Shown: one piece after another, positions 59,113 to 64,000 of the stretch | How the letters are laid out: every line of letters begins with the position of its first letter | Numbering within the stretch: the stretch's first letter is position 1 | From: Sediminibacterium sp. | GTDB taxonomy: Bacteria; Bacteroidota; Bacteroidia; Chitinophagales; Chitinophagaceae | Reading direction: 5' to 3' | Length of the DNA: 64,000 bases | Assembly (NCBI GenBank): GCA_030158665.1 | Contig: JAOASM010000036.1 | Span: 52,838 to 116,837, forward strand | Notes under the pieces: generated by a model | The model's database searches: none | What the model was told of the DNA's origin: nothing | Seen by the model: only the letters and a program-made list of their open reading frames with translations | Program-made: the position numbers and the translations under genes

Positions 59113-62100
59113 CTAGAACAATGCTCTGAAAATATACCAGTTGGTACCATCAGAAACTAATTTCATCCAGTTGTTGGAAGGTTCAATACCCAATGCAGCA
59201 CCAGTTGATGTTAAAGTAGAATTATCCTGAATCAAATAACCTCCTGCAGAGGCAATACTTACAGATACACTCGCCACATTTTTGATAGTAATCTCTCTGC
59301 CCGCGCCAAGTGTAACTGCACTTGGAATAGTAATCGTTTGTGATGCAATTGAACCTGTGAAAATGATATACGAAGCAGTTGAAGTTGCGTTACCAGTAGC
59401 ACTCATTGTAGTCACCGACCCTCCTGTATTTTGCCAGGTTGCTCCACCTGTTGCATCAGATGTTAGAACCTTACCTGCAGCGGCACCTGTTGTTATTGCA
59501 ACAGTACTTGTGAAAGTCGCTGCTCCTGCAACAGTAGTTGCACCACCTAATCTAGTGGTACCAGAAACGTCCAATGTTGCGGTTGGCGAGGATGTTCCAA
59601 TACCTACATTGCCCGCATTGGTTATTCTCATTCTTTCATTAAAGAATGGTGTTGTACTTTTACCTGTACTTAGAATAATAGATTTAGTCTGACTAGCATT
59701 CGCAATGTGCATATCCTGACCACTTCCAATATAAGTGACATCATTCGCTGCTCCAATATTATAAGTTGCTGGAAAATTAAATAAACTATTATTAATACCC
59801 ATCCAAGCAAAGCCCGAAGTTTCAGTCCCATTATCCGCAGTAGCTGCATATCCACTTTGAGCTTTAATTCCAGTACTTCTGTTTTTAACATTCATTTGAA
59901 AGAAATCATCTATACTTCCTGTCAAATTTAATCCAGTGACATTCGTAGTTGTACCTGCATCCACGTCAAATTTAGTTGTGGGCGAATTTGTACCTATGCC
60001 AACATTACCAGCGTTGGTAATCCTTAACGCTTCTGTTCCTCCATTGTTCCCAACTTGAAAAATATGATCTGCACCGGTTGCGCCTACTCCACTAGTTGTT
60101 TTATAGGTTATTGACTGTGTTGAACTTGACCCACCAGTAATTGTAGGAGCTACTAAACTTGAAACTGAGGTTGCCCCTGCATTAACAGTTGTTAATGTTG
60201 AATTGCCAGTTGCTGTTAATGAAGTAAGAGTTGTTAATCCAGTTACGTTCACTGTAGAAGAAAATGTGGATGCGCCAGCAGCTAAAGTAGAACTTAAACT
60301 TAATGAAGTTCCTGTAGCAGCACCAATAATAGGTGTAGTTAAAGTTGGACTTGTAGCAAAAACCAACAAACCAGAACCAGTTTCATCCGTCATTGAGTTT
60401 AATAAATTTAAACTAGTTGGAGTTGCTAAAAAACTAGCAATTCCAGTTCCTAAGCCACTAACTCCAGTTGCAATTGGCAAGCCTGTTGCATTGGTCAAAG
60501 TTGCTGCCGTTGGTGTACCAAGACTTGGAGTTACTAAGACAGGACTTGTAGATAATACAACGCTTCCACTTCCAGTTGCACTGGTCACACCAGTTCCTCC
60601 ATTTGCAACAGCAATTGTTGTTGCACTCCAAACACCTGTAGTAATTGTACCCACTCTTGTTAAGCTAGAATTAACCACATTACTAGCTAATGTAGTTCCT
60701 GTCAATGTATTTGCATCTGCAGTAATTGTGATATCCGTACTACCATCAAATGCAATACCATTGATATTTTTAGTGGCTGCTAATTTTGTAGCAGTACTTG
60801 CATTTCCAGTTAAGGCACCAGTGAAATTAGTAGAAGTCACTGTACTTAATCCTGCCAAAGTTGAAGTGGTAGCTCCTAAAGCAACATTGGTTGATCCAAT
60901 TGTTATAGCACTATTTGCTAATTTATTATTAGCGATTGCAGTTCCACTCCAAACACCCGTTGTAATCGTACCCACAGTTGTCAAGCTAGAAGTCACTACA
61001 TTACTAGCTAGTGTTGTGCCTGTTAAAGTATTTGCATCTGCTGCAATGGTAATATTTGATGTACCATCAAAAGAAACACCATTGATGGTTCTTGCTGTTG
61101 TTAATTTATTAGCTGTGCTTGCTGTACCACTTAATGTTCCAGTAATTGTTCCTGCTGTAAAGTTGCCACTTGCGTCTCTTGCCACAATCGCACTAGCAGT
61201 ATTCGCATCCGTTGCAGTCGTTGCACTATTGCTTACTTTACCCGAAGTACTGATAGTTGCCAAATCTGCATCAGTAATACTTCCTACATAAGTAAATGTT
61301 CCACTTCCTACATTTTTTAAATAACCGGCTGAATTAGATAAACTTCCAATATTTGTTAAATTAGCATAAGGTGCTTGATAATCCGTTCCTGCAACAGCAG
61401 CACTCACTACACCAGTTCCATTAGCTTTCATTATTCCAGTTACAGTTCCTGCTCCTCCTACATTTGATCCAATGACTGAACCACTCCAAGTTCCACTTGT
61501 GATTGTACCAACACTTGTTAAACTAGAAGCAGTAACAGTTGATTTCAAAGTAGTACCTGATAAAGTTCCTGCATCAGCTATAATACTTGCAGTTCCTGCT
61601 GTTGTTAATCTACCTTTAGAATCTACTGTAAATGTTGGAATCGCTGTAGATGATCCATAGGATCCTGCAGTAACAGTGGTATTTGTTAAAGTTGCAGTGC
61701 CTGTAACATTTGAAGTGCCGTCAAATGAGCCACTTGTATATGTAATATCTCCTGTTGTTGAAATAGTTCTTCCTGCAGCAAGTGCAGTTGCAGTTGATGC
61801 ATTACCTGTTAAAGCACCCGTGAAATTTGTAGAAGTCACTGTACTTAATCCTGCCAAAGTTGAAGTGGTAGCTCCTAAAGCAACATTGGTTGATCCAATT
61901 GTTATAGCACTATTTGCTAATTTATTATTAGCGATTGCAGTTCCACTCCAAACACCCGTTGTAATCGTACCCACAGTTGTCAAGCTAGAAGTCACTACAT
62001 TACTAGCTAGTGTTGTGCCTGTTAAAGTATTTGCATCTGCTGCAATGGTAATATTTGATGTACCATCAAAAGAAACACCATTGATGGTTCTTGCTGTTGT

Positions 62101-64000
62101 TAATTTATTAGCTGTGCTTGCTGTACCACTTAATGTTCCAGTAATTGTTCCTGCTGTAAAGTTGCCACTTGCGTCTCTTGCCACAATCGCACTTGCAGTA
62201 TTCGCATCGGTTGCAGTTGTTGCACTATTGCTTACTTTACCTGAAGTACTGATAGTTGCTAGTTTTGTATCTGCAATTGCAGCCGAAGCATCAATGTCCG
62301 TATTTGAAATCGATCCTGTTAAATTTAATTTTGAATAAGCTATTGCTGCTCCAGATGCCACATCGCTATTTTTTATTGCACCTGCTAAATTTAATTTAGC
62401 ATATTCCACTGCAGTACCACTCCAAACACCCGTTGTAATGGTACCCACACTTGTTAAACTAGAAGCAGTTACAGTTGATTTCAAAGTAGTACCTGATAAA
62501 GTGCCTGCATCAGCTATAATACTTGCAGTACCTGCTGCTGTTAATCTACCTTTAGAATCTACTGTAAATGTTGGAATCACTGTAGATGATCCATAAGCAC
62601 CTGCAGTTACAGCAGTATTTGCTAAAGTAGTAGCAAAAGTACCTGAACCTGCGCCCGTCACATCACCTGTTAAAGTTGTTGTAGCGTTACCAGCCATAAC
62701 GTCTGTACCAATGACTAATCCTAAATTTATTCTTGCAGCTGATGCAGAGGTTGCACCGGTACCACCTTTAGTTAATGGAATTGTTGTTCCACTCCAGGTT
62801 GCTCCAGTTATATTTCCTGTTACATCCAAGTTTCCTGTGATTGATGCATTACCCGTGAATTTGGAAGTACCATCCACTTCTAATTTATAACCATTGTCTA
62901 TAAAATTGCCGCCAGTTTGTATTGTTATATTACCACTAGGCCACATTCTTGTAGACTCCACATTATAATTTGGATAGAATGAAATATACTTATTACTAGC
63001 ATCTGTTTGAATTTTTGCCCCATTATTTGCTCCATATCCAAGTATTAAATCTTGGAACATAAAAGTTTTATTTTGAGCAGTCAAACTTCCTACTGTTGTA
63101 ATATTTGAAGTTCCAGCCCATGTACTCAAAGCAGTATTTTCAACATTATTCAATCCTAAATTAGTTTTTGCCCCAATTACTGTTGTAGACCCTGTACCAC
63201 CGTTGGCTATAGCAATGGCAGTTCCACTCCACACACCTGTTGAAATAGTACCAACAGTCGTTAATGAACTAGATCCCGCTAATGGAGATGCACCAATAGT
63301 ATTGTAAGAAACTGTTTTTGCAACAGATCCATCAAATGTCGCACCTGCTGTTGCTCCAGTTCCACTCGCATCCATTGTCAAGGCATTGGCTGCTGCAGAA
63401 GCAATTGTAATATTTGCAGAACCATCAAAAGAAACACCATTGATAGTTCTAGCTGTTGTTAATTTATTAGCTGTACTTGCTGTACCACTTAATGTTCCAG
63501 TAATTGTTCCTGCTGTAAAGTTGCCACTTGCGTCTCTTGCCACAATCGCACTTGCAGTATTCGCATCGGTTGCAGTTGTTGCACTATTGCTTACTTTACC
63601 TGAAGTACTGATAGTTGCTAGTTTTGTATCTGCAATTGCAGCCGAAGCATCAATGTCCGTATTTGAAATCGATCCTGTTAAATTTAATTTTGAATAAGCA
63701 ATTGCCGCCCCAGATGCGATATCGCTATTTTTAATTGCACCGGCTAAATTTAATTTAGCATACTCCACTGCTGTTCCACTCCACACACCACTTGTAATGG
63801 TACCTACGCTTGTCAAGCTAGAATTCAACACATTACTTGCTAGCGTTGTGCCCGTTAAGGTATTTGCATCTGCAGCGATTGTAATATCTGCACTACCATC
63901 AAATGCAACACCATTGATATTTCTAGCTGTTGTTAATTTATTAGCTGTGCTTGCTGTACCACTTAATGTTCCAGTAATTGTTCCTGCTGTAAAGTTGCCA
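59113..64000 (-). CDS. Very large repetitive tail-fibre-like/beta-repeat surface protein; N-terminus beyond window
   Basis: Track ORF 59113-63831 starts at an internal Met; the frame stays open to 64000 (..GNFTAGTITGTLSGTASTANKLTTARNINGVAFDGSADITIAADANTLTGTTLASNVLNSS..). Confidence 0.88.
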   Translation of the reverse strand, partial: GNFTAGTITGTLSGTASTANKLTTARNINGVAFDGSADITIAADANTLTGTTLASNVLNSSLTSVGTITSGVWSGTAVEYAKLNLAGAIKNSDIASGAAIAYSKLNLTGSISNTDIDASAAIADTKLATISTSGKVSNSATTATDANTASAIVARDASGNFTAGTITGTLSGTASTANKLTTARTINGVSFDGSANITIASAAANALTMDASGTGATAGATFDGSVAKTVSYNTIGASPLAGSSSLTTVGTISTGVWSGTAIAIANGGTGSTTVIGAKTNLGLNNVENTALSTWAGTSNITTVGSLTAQNKTFMFQDLILGYGANNGAKIQTDASNKYISFYPNYNVESTRMWPSGNITIQTGGNFIDNGYKLEVDGTSKFTGNASITGNLDVTGNITGATWSGTTIPLTKGGTGATSASAARINLGLVIGTDVMAGNATTTLTGDVTGAGSGTFATTLANTAVTAGAYGSSTVIPTFTVDSKGRLTAAGTASIIADAGTLSGTTLKSTVTASSLTSVGTITTGVWSGTAVEYAKLNLAGAIKNSDVASGAAIAYSKLNLTGSISNTDIDASAAIADTKLATISTSGKVSNSATTATDANTASAIVARDASGNFTAGTITGTLSGTASTANKLTTARTINGVSFDGTSNITIAADANTLTGTTLASNVVTSSLTTVGTITTGVWSGTAIANNKLANSAITIGSTNVALGATTSTLAGLSTVTSTNFTGALTGNASTATALAAGRTISTTGDITYTSGSFDGTSNVTGTATLTNTTVTAGSYGSSTAIPTFTVDSKGRLTTAGTASIIADAGTLSGTTLKSTVTASSLTSVGTITSGTWSGSVIGSNVGGAGTVTGIMKANGTGVVSAAVAGTDYQAPYANLTNIGSLSNSAGYLKNVGSGTFTYVGSITDADLATISTSGKVSNSATTATDANTASAIVARDASGNFTAGTITGTLSGTASTANKLTTARTINGVSFDGTSNITIAADANTLTGTTLASNVVTSSLTTVGTITTGVWSGTAIANNKLANSAITIGSTNVALGATTSTLAGLSTVTSTNFTGALTGNASTATKLAATKNINGIAFDGSTDITITADANTLTGTTLASNVVNSSLTRVGTITTGVWSATTIAVANGGTGVTSATGSGSVVLSTSPVLVTPSLGTPTAATLTNATGLPIATGVSGLGTGIASFLATPTSLNLLNSMTDETGSGLLVFATSPTLTTPIIGAATGTSLSLSSTLAAGASTFSSTVNVTGLTTLTSLTATGNSTLTTVNAGATSVSSLVAPTITGGSSSTQSITYKTTSGVGATGADHIFQVGNNGGTEALRITNAGNVGIGTNSPTTKFDVDAGTTTNVTGLNLTGSIDDFFQMNVKNRSTGIKAQSGYAATADNGTETSGFAWMGINNSLFNFPATYNIGAANDVTYIGSGQDMHIANASQTKSIILSTGKSTTPFFNERMRITNAGNVGIGTSSPTATLDVSGTTRLGGATTVAGAATFTSTVAITTGAAAGKVLTSDATGGATWQNTGGSVTTMSATGNATSTASYIIFTGSIASQTITIPSAVTLGAGREITIKNVASVSVSIASAGGYLIQDNSTLTSTGAALGIEPSNNWMKLVSDGTNWYIFRALF
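60830..61194. repeat. Long direct repeat copy A (365 bp), identical to 61829-62193
   Basis: Base-by-base comparison; offset 999 bp (333 codons), first mismatch at 61195/62194. Confidence 0.85.
61829..62193. repeat. Long direct repeat copy B (365 bp), identical to 60830-61194
   Basis: See partner. Confidence 0.85.
62117..62340. repeat. Direct repeat (224 bp), identical to 63476-63699
   Basis: Offset 1359 bp (453 codons); flanking mismatches at 62116/63475 and 62341/63700. Confidence 0.85.
63476..63699. repeat. Direct repeat (224 bp), identical to 62117-62340
   Basis: See partner. Confidence 0.85.

Noticed and set aside
60203-61291. 362-aa plus-strand ORF (and related 61472-61660, 61676-62338, 63386-63697)
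   Set aside because: Antisense to the giant fibre gene; Val/Ala/Leu-rich low-complexity translations that recur exactly where the sense repeats recur. Composition shadow, no start context or family.
59113-63831. Met at 63831 as the true start of the giant fibre
   Set aside because: Frame continues upstream to the window edge with the same repeat motifs and there is no signal peptide at this Met.
50908-64000. Prophage or tailocin explanation for tail-fibre-like and S74 proteins
   Set aside because: No terminase, capsid, sheath, baseplate, lysis or integrase genes in the window, and the short proteins have Sec-type signal peptides. Not excluded beyond 64000.
60800-64000. CRISPR-like or simple tandem array
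   Set aside because: Repeats are long, coding, in frame and of mixed periods; no short repeat/spacer pattern.

Overview
The window is a continuous chromosomal segment from a Bacteroidota bacterium, most likely Chitinophagaceae-like judged from gene content, promoter style and protein families. It is about 80% ordinary housekeeping sequence: ATP synthase F0 genes, relA/spoT, purA, gatA, tatA, rplS, rny, zapA, pheT, dnaB, rsmE, dnaX, gpmI, engB, uvrC, the gldKLMN gliding/T9SS core, hemD, hemW, gpsA, an efflux adaptor/TolC pair, a cobalamin riboswitch with a BtuB-like receptor, marC and a second TonB receptor. The accessory part is 50.9-64.0 kb. There, tightly packed minus-strand genes alternate between fibre-like proteins (GIGTTxP modules, tail-fibre-like beta repeats, an S74 intramolecular-chaperone-like protein) and proteins with distinct lectin/adhesin-like domains (C-type lectin + LamG, PA14 + LamG, glycine-rich + LamG + fibrinogen-like). 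The junctions are stereotyped (11-bp overlaps or 2-3 bp gaps). The first fibre gene is very large, runs off the right edge, and contains long identical in-frame DNA repeats. This alternating fibre/lectin operon is the best candidate for an undescribed system. Other points of interest are a candidate 6S RNA between zapA and rny, helically spaced DnaA-box-like 9-mers upstream of dnaB, a perfect palindromic operator candidate before the efflux operon, and a terminator hairpin that abuts the marC start codon. All family assignments come from reading motifs by eye; no database search was run.
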